Part shown: piece by piece, positions 8,064 through 16,679 of the stretch | How the letters are laid out: each line of letters begins with the position of its first letter | Numbering within the stretch: the stretch's first letter is position 1 | From: Flavobacteriaceae bacterium UBA6231 | Lineage (GTDB): Bacteria; Bacteroidota; Bacteroidia; Flavobacteriales; Flavobacteriaceae | Length of the DNA: 64,000 bases | Assembly (NCBI GenBank): GCA_002441545.1 | Contig: DJWL01000012.1 | Coordinates: forward strand, 1-64,000 | Direction of reading: 5' to 3' | The notes under the pieces: model-generated | The model's input: the letters and a program-made list of their open reading frames with translations, nothing else | Told to the model about the DNA's origin: nothing | Database searches by the model: none | Program-made: the position numbers and the translations under genes

Positions 8064-8633
8064 TTAAAGCAAAAACTTTGTTCGGTATCTACTAAGTGTT
8101 TCGGGAGTAATTCCTAAATAGCTAGCTACATAATGCAAAGGAATTCTCTTAAAAAGTTTTGGGTGCTCCTCCATCAAATTTTTAAAACGTTCTTCAGGGC
8201 TGTTTCTAAGTAGTGCGGCCTCTCTTTTTTCAGACCTAATTAATTGCTCCTGAATAATAATGCTTGCCATTTTTTTAAAGGTATCATGGTATTGTATTAA
8301 TTCAATCACATCATTCTTCTGCAAAGTTAATAAGCAACATTTTTCTATTGCAACAATATTTATTATAGATGGCATATTAGACATAAAACTTGCTATTGAC
8401 CCAACTAAAGAATTTTCAAAAAAGAAGTCGTTACATACTTCCTTATCTGGTGAATCATAAAATAATCGCATAGAGCCATTTGTAATGAAAGCCAAAGTAT
8501 CACAAACATTGCCCGCTTTAAGGAAAAATTCGTTTCTATCGAGATAAGACTCTATCATAATTCCTTTTAAAGCGTCTAATTCTTCTTCAGATGGCTTAAA
8601 AGTTTTTTCAATGTTAAAAATAAGTTGATTCAT
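8064..8633 (-). CDS. Crp/Fnr-family transcription regulator
   Basis: The 189-residue protein has an N-terminal cyclic-nucleotide-binding fold (about 15-120: 'FFLKAGNVCDTLAFITNGSMRL'), a dimer helix, and a C-terminal helix-turn-helix at about 165-183 (YVASYLGITPETLSR). The recognition helix carries E178-T-L-S181-R182, the E-xx-SR signature that in FNR/FixK reads TTGAT half-sites. No FNR-type cysteine cluster is present at the N-terminus, so the signal is unlikely to be oxygen through an Fe-S cluster. It lies 25 bp after the deaminase gene. Four TTGAT-N4-ATCAA palindromes nearby are its likely targets, including one before its own transcript. Confidence 0.9.
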   Translation of the reverse strand: MNQLIFNIEKTFKPSEEELDALKGIMIESYLDRNEFFLKAGNVCDTLAFITNGSMRLFYDSPDKEVCNDFFFENSLVGSIASFMSNMPSIINIVAIEKCCLLTLQKNDVIELIQYHDTFKKMASIIIQEQLIRSEKREAALLRNSPEERFKNLMEEHPKLFKRIPLHYVASYLGITPETLSRYRTKFLL

Positions 8634-8658
8634 GTTCCTTAAAGTATTATTTTCAATT

Positions 8659-9120
8659 TTAGTCTCTATGAATTATTGAAGCTTCCTCTTCTAAAAGAGG
8701 TCCAATTACTTCTAGTTTTCTGCCTCCTCTTTCTAAAAGTTCTCTTGTTGGCATTTCAAATACCCAATTTGGATTTTCTCTTCCTACAATTTTATAATAC
8801 TCTTTTTTACTTAATCCATATACCAGTTTTCCAATCCCACTCCAGTAAATTGCAGATGTGCACATTGGGCAAGGTTCATCACTTGTATATATGGAACATT
8901 CATTCAAAAATAAATAACTGTATTTTTTGCTAGCTTCTCTTATTAAATTAATTTCTGAATGGGCAAGACAATCGCTGTCTGAATTAATAGTGTTTTCAGC
9001 CTTTAATATAACCTCCTTATCTTTATTTACTAAAATACAACCAAATGGCAAATCCCCATTTTGTTTAGCCTGTTTTGCCATTTCAATAGCTTGTATTATA
9101 AACCCTTCATCCGTATTCAT
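8659..9120 (-). CDS. Nucleobase/nucleoside deaminase (guanine deaminase-like, CDA fold)
   Basis: The 153-residue protein belongs to the zinc cytidine-deaminase superfamily. It has H54-S-E56 in place of the usual H-A-E, and P83-C84-P-M-C87 for zinc. The 'AIYWSGIGKLVYGLS' segment after the second motif resembles GuaD-type guanine deaminases and related free-base deaminases more than tRNA adenosine deaminase. It is cytoplasmic and would release ammonia from a free base. It is first in a transcript with the Crp/Fnr gene (25-bp gap) and has FNR-type site D 65 bp upstream. The HSE variant is conservative; the substrate remains open. Confidence 0.8.
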   Translation of the reverse strand: MNTDEGFIIQAIEMAKQAKQNGDLPFGCILVNKDKEVILKAENTINSDSDCLAHSEINLIREASKKYSYLFLNECSIYTSDEPCPMCTSAIYWSGIGKLVYGLSKKEYYKIVGRENPNWVFEMPTRELLERGGRKLEVIGPLLEEEASIIHRD

Positions 9121-9178
9121 TAATAAGTTTTTTTAAAAATCAATTTCGTAAATATTTATAAAACTATCAATTATTACC

Positions 9179-9192
9179 TTGATTTCAATCAA
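9179..9192. promoter_or_regulatory. FNR-type palindrome (site D) upstream of deaminase-crp/fnr
   Basis: TTGATTTCAATCAA is centred 65 bp upstream of the deaminase ATG at 9120. A TAGTTTTA box follows 12 bp downstream on the minus strand, one base off the TAnnTTTG consensus. It would place the regulator gene under its own control. Confidence 0.65.
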
Positions 9193-9237
9193 GAAATATT
9201 TTAATTTTAAACTTAATAAAAACTTTTTTTGAAACAC

Positions 9238-9268
9238 AAAAGCCTTATCAAAAAATGATAAGGCTTTT
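9238..9268. terminator. Bidirectional rho-independent terminator
   Basis: A perfect 13-bp stem (9238-9250 with 9256-9268) around five A residues is flanked by A/T runs. It ends the small lipoprotein gene (9299-9529) on the minus strand. Confidence 0.85.
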
Positions 9269-9298
9269 TATATTAATTTTTTGATAATTTATAGAATA

Positions 9299-9529
9299 TT
9301 AGTTATCTCCTATTTTTTCAATAGCTTCTTTAGTAGCTTCTCCTGCTTCTTTAGTTTCTTTAACAGCATCATCAATGGCTTTTCCTGTTTGTTCAAGAGC
9401 TCCTTCAGCTGCTTCACCAGCTTTTTTAGCTTCTACTTCTATTGAATCTATTTTTTTAGTGTCCCTACAAGATGTAAATGCTAAGCTTAATGTTATTAGT
9501 AAAATAGTACTTAAAAAAAAATTCTTCAT
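9299..9529 (-). CDS. Small lipoprotein with amphipathic Ala/Lys/Glu helix
   Basis: The 76-residue product has a lipoprotein signal with lipobox FTSC (C21). The mature part is one helical stretch with a recurring A-x-x-A-x-E/K pattern (EAKKAGEAAEGALEQTGKAI), like envelope stress or spacer lipoproteins of the YtxH or hydrophilin kind. It is monocistronic, with its own terminator at 9238-9268. No precise role can be assigned. Confidence 0.75.
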   Translation of the reverse strand: MKNFFLSTILLITLSLAFTSCRDTKKIDSIEVEAKKAGEAAEGALEQTGKAIDDAVKETKEAGEATKEAIEKIGDN

Positions 9530-9745
9530 GATTGTAGTTTTAATTTATTAATTACAAAAGCTTTATTGCTTTAAAATTATATACGTACATAACAAAAAGA
9601 TTGGACTATATGCCTTTTAACAAAGATACTTGTTGCGTCTTATATTGCGATTAAACTTTAATTTCTTTGGTAAAAAAATGTGTTTGAAGCCAAAATTATT
9701 GCATATATTCAGTTTGTAAAACAGACTTCATAAATGAAATAAAAT

Positions 9746-10324
9746 CTATTTATAAAAGTTCATCTCATCAAGGTATTCCCAAACATGCTGTGGTAGCATA
9801 GGCTGCACGTTTTTACCTTCCTTAATAGCATTACGAATAAAGGTAGAAGAAAGCTCCATAATAGGTGCATTAATAAGATGAATTTTTTTATGCCCATTAA
9901 ATTGTGTTTCTACCTTGTTTTCTGAAACTCTTGGATACACATATATGTGATGATTTTCAAGAATCAATTCAAAGTTTTTCCATTTATGAAAACTCTTTAA
10001 GTTGTCTTCGCCCATTATTAAAGCAAACTCATTCTTTGGATACTTTTCTTGTAAATAAACCAGTGTGTTGATGGTATAATTGGGTTGAGGTAAGTTAAAC
10101 TCAATATCACTTGGTTTAATTTTGGAATAGTCTTTAGTGGCTCTGTAAACCATTTCTAACCGTTGATAATTATCTAATAAAGTGCTTTTATTTTTAAAAG
10201 GATTATGTGGCGTTACTACAAACCAAACTTGGTCTAAATCACTATATTCAACCATATGGTTGGCAATAACTAAATGACCAATATGAATGGGATTAAAGGA
10301 CCCAAAAAATAATCCTACCTTCAT
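9746..10324 (-). CDS. nadD: Nicotinate-nucleotide adenylyltransferase
   Basis: NadD makes deamido-NAD from nicotinate mononucleotide and ATP in the NAD pathway. The product of 192 residues carries the nucleotidyltransferase signature GSFNPIHIGH at residues 8-17 and the C-terminal MELSSTFIR motif (the ISxTxIR type). The ATG at 10324 is preferred over an in-frame start 24 bp upstream: it puts the strand-1 motif at the usual position, has AAGAAAAA before it, and avoids overlap with gmk, whose stop is 10 bp upstream. It is the last gene of yicC-gmk-nadD, an order seen in other Bacteroidota. Confidence 0.95.
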   Translation of the reverse strand: MKVGLFFGSFNPIHIGHLVIANHMVEYSDLDQVWFVVTPHNPFKNKSTLLDNYQRLEMVYRATKDYSKIKPSDIEFNLPQPNYTINTLVYLQEKYPKNEFALIMGEDNLKSFHKWKNFELILENHHIYVYPRVSENKVETQFNGHKKIHLINAPIMELSSTFIRNAIKEGKNVQPMLPQHVWEYLDEMNFYK

Positions 10325-10334
10325 GTTTTTCTTG

Positions 10335-10907
10335 TTAAGAATTAACAAAGTTTCTCACCAATTCTTCGGCTTCAACAAGGGCTTTATCTAAATGGTGGTT
10401 TTCAATAATTACATCAAACAATGGAGCTGTTGCAAGTTCAGCAGAAGCCTTAGCAATACGCATGTTTATTTTGTCTTCTGTTTCTGTTTTACGTTTTTTA
10501 AGCCTTATTTTAAGTTCATCAATGCTTGGTGGTTTAACAAAAATAGCTAGTGTTTCTTCAGGAAATTTTCTTTTAATGCGCAATCCGCCAGATACATCAA
10601 TATCAAAAATAACGTGTTTGCCTTTTGCCCAAATTCTTTCAACTTCAGATTTTAAGGTGCCGTAAAAATTATCGCGATATACTTCTTCCCATTCAAGAAA
10701 TTCATCGTTTTTAATTTTCGACTTAAATTCTTTGGCTGATAAATAATAGTAGTCTTTTCCATGAACTTCTTCTCCGCGTCTTTCTCGTGATGTTGCCGAA
10801 ATTGAGAATTCTAAATTTAAATCTTCAATTCCTAATAAATGTCTTACAATAGTTGTTTTTCCAGAACCCGATGGAGCTGAAAACACAATTAGTTTTCCTT
10901 TAATCAT
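10335..10907 (-). CDS. gmk: Guanylate kinase
   Basis: The 190-residue protein has the P-loop APSGSGKTT at about 11-19 and the GMP-binding core ('SATSRERRGEEVHGKDYYYLS'-like segment near 38-58), and is of normal length. It phosphorylates GMP to GDP in the cytoplasm. The start codon overlaps the yicC stop by one base (TAATG type), which indicates translational coupling. Confidence 0.97.
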   Translation of the reverse strand: MIKGKLIVFSAPSGSGKTTIVRHLLGIEDLNLEFSISATSRERRGEEVHGKDYYYLSAKEFKSKIKNDEFLEWEEVYRDNFYGTLKSEVERIWAKGKHVIFDIDVSGGLRIKRKFPEETLAIFVKPPSIDELKIRLKKRKTETEDKINMRIAKASAELATAPLFDVIIENHHLDKALVEAEELVRNFVNS

Positions 10908-11764
10908 TATAAAACATTTAATAATTGCTCTTTAATTTTTTCAAGCTCATCTTTCATTTGAACCACCAACTGTTGCATGGGTGCATAGTTGCTTTTTGAA
11001 CCGATAGTGTTTATTTCCCTACCTATTTCCTGACTGATAAACCCTAGTTTTTTCCCGTTGGAATCTGCAGAATTTATAGATTCTGTAAAATAATCTAAAT
11101 GATTTTTTAAACGCACTTTTTCCTCAGTAATATCAAACTTTTCAATGTAGTAAACCAACTCTTGTTCAAAACGGTTTTCATCATATTTTTCTTTTAGTTC
11201 TTCAACGCCTTTTGTTAAACGCTCACGAACCCCTACTATTCTCTCTGGATCCATGGCTATTACTTTGTCCAGTAGCTCTTCAATAATTTTAATGCGCTTT
11301 AAAAATTCTACTTCCAAAACTTTCCCTTCATCTAGCCTGTAATTATTTATGCTTTCAATGGCTATTTTAATTTCATTTTCAATAGCTTTCCATTCTGTCT
11401 CATCAATTTCTTCTCGAACGGTATTTAAAGCATCTGGAAACCTAACAGCCATTTTAAGAAGCTCCATTTCATCTCCGTCAACAACTTTTCTTAATTGATT
11501 GATATATTGTTGAACAACTGGCGCATTTATTTGTGTGGAAGTATCTTCTGCAGTCATTTCTAAAAAAATAGAAAAATCTATTTTACCACGTTCTAATTTA
11601 TCTGCCAAAAGCTTTCTTATATCCAGCTCCTTTTCTCTATAAATAGAAGGCATTCTTGTATTTAAATCTAGACTTTTGCTGTTTAGTGATTTTAGCTCAA
11701 TGCTTATTTTTTTTGTAGGTAACTGCAATATAGATTTTCCATAACCGGTCATTGAATATATCAT
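10907..11764 (-). CDS. yicC: YicC-family endoribonuclease-like protein
   Basis: The product of about 285 residues begins MIYSMTGYGKS, the family's invariant start; the ATG at 11764 is chosen for this reason over one 24 bp upstream. It has the YicC_N region, a long coiled middle ('REKELDIRKLLADKLERGKI') and the C-terminal DUF1732 region with 'KLGFISQEIGREINTIGSKS', the conserved E-x-x-R-E-x-N-T-x-x-S-K core. Members are linked to RNA turnover under stress. It heads the operon with gmk and nadD. Confidence 0.93.
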   Translation of the reverse strand: MIYSMTGYGKSILQLPTKKISIELKSLNSKSLDLNTRMPSIYREKELDIRKLLADKLERGKIDFSIFLEMTAEDTSTQINAPVVQQYINQLRKVVDGDEMELLKMAVRFPDALNTVREEIDETEWKAIENEIKIAIESINNYRLDEGKVLEVEFLKRIKIIEELLDKVIAMDPERIVGVRERLTKGVEELKEKYDENRFEQELVYYIEKFDITEEKVRLKNHLDYFTESINSADSNGKKLGFISQEIGREINTIGSKSNYAPMQQLVVQMKDELEKIKEQLLNVL

Positions 11765-11879
11765 ATGCTTATAAATAAAGTTGTACAAAGGTAACTAAAA
11801 CCTTAAGGATAGAAAAACACTTAATTTTTTCTTTGGGCTTTAACTCAATTCTTAAAGGGAATGGAAATTTTTGCAATAA

Positions 11880-11911
11880 AAAAAGGGAATACAATTATAT
11901 ATTCCCTTTTT
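11880..11911. terminator. Bidirectional terminator between manA and yicC
   Basis: A perfect 12-bp stem (11880-11891 with 11900-11911) has a GGG/CCC core and A/T runs on both flanks. It ends the manA transcript on the minus strand, 118 bp after its stop. Confidence 0.85.
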
Positions 11912-12029
11912 CTCACATAATCTGAGTTTGGGTTTTACCCGATTACAATATCAAAAAAACAAAAATTATATTTTATAAAACATGACTTTTGTTAGGTTTT
12001 TGAAAATAAGCCAATTGGTTAAATAATTT

Positions 12030-13004
12030 TTACAGATATACTTCTAATAATTTAGCACTTTCTGCAATTAGTTTAACTGAGTTAATTGTAGCTGTAAGTA
12101 ACACGGTTTGTCCATGATTTAATGGAAAGGTTTCATTACCACTAATAATTTCAGCATTACCTTCAACACACATATAAATAACAAAAGAATCTAAATTAGA
12201 GTAATCCATACTCATGCTGCCTTTTAGTTGAATAATATTGGTTTTAAAATATGGCGAGTAAACCAATTTACTGGATTCATTTTCTTTTAAAGTGTATGCT
12301 GTTTTGTAAGTATCATGTAATTGATAATCTATAGCATCTAGAGCCAATTCTGTATGCAATTCTCTTTCTTTTCCTGTTTTGGCATCTACGCGATTATAAT
12401 CGTAAATTCTATAAGTAACATCAGAAGTTTGCTGAATTTCGGCTAATAAAACACCTGCTCCTATGGCATGAACTCTTCCTGTTGGAATATAAAATGTATC
12501 TCCTTTTGAAATTTTTTCAGAATTTAAAACCTCTAAAATATTCCCTTCTTTAAGTCTTTTTAAATACTCGCTTGGACTTATTTCCTGATTGAAACCTACA
12601 ATTAATTCGGCATCATCATCAGTTTCCATGATATACCACATTTCATTTTTACCAAATGAATTATGGCGTTCTTTAGCTAATTCATTATTAGGATGTACTT
12701 GTATGGAAAGCGGTGTTTTAGCATCAATAAATTTTATTAAAACAGGAAAACTATCTCCAAAAGTTTCATAAACTTTTTTTCCTACCAAATCTCCTTTATA
12801 AGTTTGAATAAGTTCTTTAAGACTTTTGCCCTTTAATGAACCATTAGCAACAACAGAAACGTCTCCTTCAACATCAGAAAGTTCCCAACTTTCTCCTATT
12901 TCTGTTTTTTTGGGACCCTTTTTAAAAATTGTAGTTAATTTTTCTCCTCCCCAAATTCGTTCTTTCAATATGGGTTCAAAAGTTATAGGATAATTTAAAG
13001 TCAT
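12030..13004 (-). CDS. manA: Mannose-6-phosphate isomerase, class I
   Basis: The 324-residue enzyme interconverts mannose-6-P and fructose-6-P. Zinc ligands are visible in 'PLSIQVHPNNELAKE', with the following E-M-W-Y (NEMWYIM), and in 'IPTGRVHAIGAGVLLAEIQQ'. It has the short Bacillus/Bacteroidota length and a C-terminal cupin half. It is the last gene of the minus-strand amino-sugar array, 106 bp after the racemase-like lipoprotein. It handles the same fructose-6-P that NagB produces, so its place may not be accidental, though it could be independent. Confidence 0.93.
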   Translation of the reverse strand: MTLNYPITFEPILKERIWGGEKLTTIFKKGPKKTEIGESWELSDVEGDVSVVANGSLKGKSLKELIQTYKGDLVGKKVYETFGDSFPVLIKFIDAKTPLSIQVHPNNELAKERHNSFGKNEMWYIMETDDDAELIVGFNQEISPSEYLKRLKEGNILEVLNSEKISKGDTFYIPTGRVHAIGAGVLLAEIQQTSDVTYRIYDYNRVDAKTGKERELHTELALDAIDYQLHDTYKTAYTLKENESSKLVYSPYFKTNIIQLKGSMSMDYSNLDSFVIYMCVEGNAEIISGNETFPLNHGQTVLLTATINSVKLIAESAKLLEVYL

Positions 13005-13110
13005 TTTTATTTTAAATTTAAAGTCGATTTTAGTGTGTAAAAATAATCAACCCTTTTAAATATATAGGAGTGTTTTTCTGTTTAAATTGAAAGATACATG
13101 TAATGTTTAA

Positions 13111-14652
13111 CTAAATTTTATCTTCTTCTGGAATAGTCTTAGTTTTTTTATTGTTTTGGCTAAACTCCTGCATTAGCTGATATACATGTGGAATTTGCAT
13201 TTGAAACCGAGTTAAAATATCGTTGGAAATATTTTTTCTACTAAAAGGAACATTCTTTACATATTCTTGAATTTCATCAACATTTCTTCCATATTTATAA
13301 TCATATGTAAAACGACCAAGCTCATCAATAACATTATTTTTGTTAGCTTTATTTGCAACACTTATGTAAAATTCACTTTCTTTAATATTTCCTTGGTTAT
13401 TAAATAAGGATTCTGCTTTTAAAAAATCATATAATTCCTTAGCAGTTTTTATAGCAGGATCAATTAATTGAATATCTTTTTTCATAAATGGGCGATATAA
13501 AAACGACCCATCTTTTGTTTTATAATCATAAAGTTCTTTTAAAACAGTATGTATCTCATCTGATAAATAAGGATAATGAGTACACCCTAAAATGATAGAC
13601 TTTAGTTGATTTGTTGATTTTGAAAGCCTTATTTTTTCCATTAAAGTAACTAAATGATAACGAACATAATTTTCTGCATCATTAATTTGTATCATGGAGC
13701 AATCATCAACACTTTTTGAATCGCATAACATTTTGCCATTATCAAAGTTGAAATTATAAATATCAAAAAGTGTTTTATCAATCTTAACGTCGCCATCTAA
13801 ATCTGGTCCTTTATATGCTTTGCGAGGTGTTTTTAAATTTTTATTATAATAATCTGGGTCTTCATCGACAGCTTCTGCTATACCAATACCTCCTTGTGAA
13901 AACACTTCAATATTGCCTTTATATCCTAATTCTTTTATATACCTCAACAGAGTATTTTCATAACCCTTAGATGAAACTGTTCCTTCTGTTGCTAAAACTC
14001 CAATAATAACATTCTCATCTTTCTCTAAAGTTTCTAATGTACCTCTAACACCTGCATCGATAACGCCTATGACTTTAATATTTAATTTAGACTTTTTAAT
14101 AAAATCTTCTATGTGTTCTTTCCCATAAGCTGTAGCTGTATTGCACGCAACTACTAATACTTTTACAGGCTTTTTATCTAAATTTGGTATCGTGTCATCA
14201 GCATCACTATAATATTTGCTTCCCAATAAAAACTGAGTGTCTTTAATAATATGCTCTTTTAAAAGGTCTACTTTGTTAACAGAAAAGTAATTGCCATATG
14301 GCATATTGGCTTGGTCTCCAAGATAAATAAATGATTCTCTCTCAAAATCTAAAACGCCATCACTCCCAGAACCATAAGTAGTGTTTTCATTTTCATCGAA
14401 ATTTACAATGGCTTTTAAAACTGTTAATCCACCAGTTCCTGAATCAAATACTCCAACAGGTAGTGTTTTATCATTTACTGGATAATTTTTAAAGTCAATA
14501 AAATAAAAACTACTGCTATCTTTAATGATAGTCTCAATGATATCTTTCTTTTCTAAATTAGCATTGACTGTTAGGCTTTTATCCGTTTCCTTTTTACAGT
14601 TTGTCAGCAATGAAAACAGTAAACCAATAAATAATAAATTGTTTTTTAACAT
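13111..14652 (-). CDS. Exported glutamate racemase-like lipoprotein
   Basis: The 513-residue protein is about twice the usual MurI length. It begins with a lipoprotein signal (lipobox LTNC, C19). The racemase core is complete: GVFDSGTGG at 67-75 with D70, YLGDQANMPYG at 110-120 (usually F-G-D-x-x-x-x-P-Y-G), the first catalytic Cys C170 in VACNTATAYG, and the second C357 in LGCTHYPYL. An insertion of about 65 residues lies between (near 262-325, with a D-rich DLDGDVKIDK stretch), and about 140 residues follow the core. Family knowledge says the two cysteines interconvert L- and D-glutamate. A lipid-anchored, extracytoplasmic form is unusual and cannot supply D-Glu for cytoplasmic wall synthesis. 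In this locus it may convert D-Glu released from muropeptides (inference). Confidence 0.85.
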   Translation of the reverse strand: MLKNNLLFIGLLFSLLTNCKKETDKSLTVNANLEKKDIIETIIKDSSSFYFIDFKNYPVNDKTLPVGVFDSGTGGLTVLKAIVNFDENENTTYGSGSDGVLDFERESFIYLGDQANMPYGNYFSVNKVDLLKEHIIKDTQFLLGSKYYSDADDTIPNLDKKPVKVLVVACNTATAYGKEHIEDFIKKSKLNIKVIGVIDAGVRGTLETLEKDENVIIGVLATEGTVSSKGYENTLLRYIKELGYKGNIEVFSQGGIGIAEAVDEDPDYYNKNLKTPRKAYKGPDLDGDVKIDKTLFDIYNFNFDNGKMLCDSKSVDDCSMIQINDAENYVRYHLVTLMEKIRLSKSTNQLKSIILGCTHYPYLSDEIHTVLKELYDYKTKDGSFLYRPFMKKDIQLIDPAIKTAKELYDFLKAESLFNNQGNIKESEFYISVANKANKNNVIDELGRFTYDYKYGRNVDEIQEYVKNVPFSRKNISNDILTRFQMQIPHVYQLMQEFSQNNKKTKTIPEEDKI

Positions 14653-14722
14653 GACTTGCCTTTTAATAAAGTTAAATTTAACGATTTTAAAAAATTTAAA
14701 AGCTACTATAAATATGCTTAAA

Positions 14723-16651
14723 CTAATATTCCCACTTTACAAAAGCTTCCATAGCTGCATAATGCGCCAATCCTAATTGATGGTATATCTCGGCTGTTTC
14801 TTTATTTCTATCTTCAGCACGTTGCCAAAACTCTCTACTATCGGCTCCTTGAAAAACAACTCCATCTTTTTGCGATTGGTGTTTAAAAATTCCTTTTCTT
14901 TTATCTAAGACTTGATCTGGTCCCATTGGAACGGCCATTTCAATTTCATCAATGCTCCACTCTTGCCAAGCGCCTCTGTATAACCATAACCAACAGTCTT
15001 TCATAAACTTTTTAGGCTTTAATCTTTTGGTTGCTTCCAAAATAGCATCTAAACAAATCTTGTGCGTTCCGTGTGGATCTGCCAAATCGCCAGCTGCATA
15101 GATTTGATGTGGTTTAATTTTTTCAATTAGATCCATAGTTATCTGATAATCTATTTCTTCTAAAGGCTTTTTTTCTATACTCCCAGTTTCATAAAAGGGT
15201 AATTCCATAAAATGAATTTGCTCATCTGGAACACCGACAAAATGACAAGTAGATTCTGCTTCTCCTTTTCTTATTAAGCCTTTAATATATCTAACCTCTG
15301 GAATATCAATCTCACTGTCTTTTTTGTTTTTAAGAAATTCTACAGCTTTTTTATAAATGTTTAAAGCCTCTTTACTTTCTATACCAAACTTTTCATTGTA
15401 ATCGCAAACAAAGCTTGAGAATCTTAAAGCCTCATCGTCTGCTACTGCAATATTTCCTGATGTTTGATAAGCCACGTGTACTTCATGACCTTGTTCTTGT
15501 AAGCGCTTAAATGTACCTCCCATACTAATGATGTCATCGTCAGGATGCGGGCTAAAAATAAGCACACGTTTTCTAGCAGGTTCTGCGCGTTCCGGACGTT
15601 TGCTGTCATCGGCGTTAGGTTTCCCTCCTGGCCAACCAGTGATGGTGTTCTGTAATTTATTGAATATTTTAATATTAATATCATACGCCGGACCAGAATC
15701 TGCTAGTAAATCACTCATTCCATTTTCAATATAGTCTGCATCCGTTAGCATTAAAATTGGTTTCTTTAAATCAAGAGCCAGACCTAATACGGCTTTTCTA
15801 ATTAGTTTGTCTGACCAGGTCACTTTTTCAACTAACCAAGGTGTATTAATTCTAGTTAGTTTTGAAGCGGCTTCTTTATTTAATACAAAGGTGGCGTTAT
15901 TATGTTCTTGTAAAAAAGATGCAGGCACTTGATTAGTTACAGGACCTTCGACTGATGCTTTTATGATATTAGATTTTCCTTCGCCCCAAGCCAATAAAAT
16001 GACCCGTTTAGCTTCCATGATTTTTTTTACTCCTAAAGTGATTGCTGTTCTAGGTGTATTACTTAGTCCTGAAAAATCTCTACTTGCTGCAACTCTTGTA
16101 ATATGATCTAAAGCAACTAAACGTGTTTTTGAGTTTTGTAAAGAACCTGATTCATTAAAACCTATATGCCCATTACCACCAATTCCTAATACTTGTAAAT
16201 CAATGCCTCCTAAAGCCTCTATTTTAGCTTCGTAAGTATTACAATAATCTGCTATTTCTTCCTTTGATAAAGTTCCGTCTGGAATATTACAGTTTTCTGG
16301 TAAAATATCTATATGATTGAACAATAGTTCTTTCATAAATCTTACATAGCTATTAACAGAATCTGGTTGCATTGGGTAATATTCATCTAAGTTAAATGAA
16401 ACCACATTTTTAAAACTCAGCCCTTCTTCTTTGTGAAGACGTACTAGTTCGGCGTACAATCCTTTAGGGGAAGAACCAGTAGCCAAACCTAATATACAAG
16501 GTTGTTTTTGTGCTTGTTTTACTCTGATTAGATTTGCTATTTCATTGGCAACATCTTTTGATGCCTCTCCAGAGTTTTCATAAACCACGGTTCCTATATT
16601 TTCAAACCTTTTTTCAAAACCTGTTGCTTTGTCTATACTACTCTTTAACAT
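14723..16651 (-). CDS. nagB: Glucosamine-6-phosphate deaminase fused to PIG-L/LmbE-type deacetylase
   Basis: The 642-residue protein has two domains. Residues about 20-270 are NagB: LATGSSP (56-62), NLDEYY with D89 (87-92), and GIGGNGHIGFNE (156-167), where H162 matches the catalytic His. Residues about 360-600 are a PIG-L/LmbE-type zinc N-deacetylase with HPDDD at 369-373 and 'YAAGDLADPHGTH' near the end supplying another His. NagB turns GlcN-6-P into fructose-6-P and ammonia. The fused domain could first deacetylate GlcNAc-6-P, the other MurQ product, replacing NagA, which is not seen here. Such fusions occur in Bacteroidota, but the substrate of the second domain is inference. It lies 28 bp after the dehydrogenase gene. 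Confidence 0.92.
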   Translation of the reverse strand: MLKSSIDKATGFEKRFENIGTVVYENSGEASKDVANEIANLIRVKQAQKQPCILGLATGSSPKGLYAELVRLHKEEGLSFKNVVSFNLDEYYPMQPDSVNSYVRFMKELLFNHIDILPENCNIPDGTLSKEEIADYCNTYEAKIEALGGIDLQVLGIGGNGHIGFNESGSLQNSKTRLVALDHITRVAASRDFSGLSNTPRTAITLGVKKIMEAKRVILLAWGEGKSNIIKASVEGPVTNQVPASFLQEHNNATFVLNKEAASKLTRINTPWLVEKVTWSDKLIRKAVLGLALDLKKPILMLTDADYIENGMSDLLADSGPAYDINIKIFNKLQNTITGWPGGKPNADDSKRPERAEPARKRVLIFSPHPDDDIISMGGTFKRLQEQGHEVHVAYQTSGNIAVADDEALRFSSFVCDYNEKFGIESKEALNIYKKAVEFLKNKKDSEIDIPEVRYIKGLIRKGEAESTCHFVGVPDEQIHFMELPFYETGSIEKKPLEEIDYQITMDLIEKIKPHQIYAAGDLADPHGTHKICLDAILEATKRLKPKKFMKDCWLWLYRGAWQEWSIDEIEMAVPMGPDQVLDKRKGIFKHQSQKDGVVFQGADSREFWQRAEDRNKETAEIYHQLGLAHYAAMEAFVKWEY

Positions 16652-16679
16652 AATTCTATTTTTATCTTGTTTTTATTTT

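Noticed and set aside
15442..15734. Open frames on both strands within the linker of the NagB fusion
   Set aside because: The NagB and deacetylase frame runs through without interruption and explains the region.
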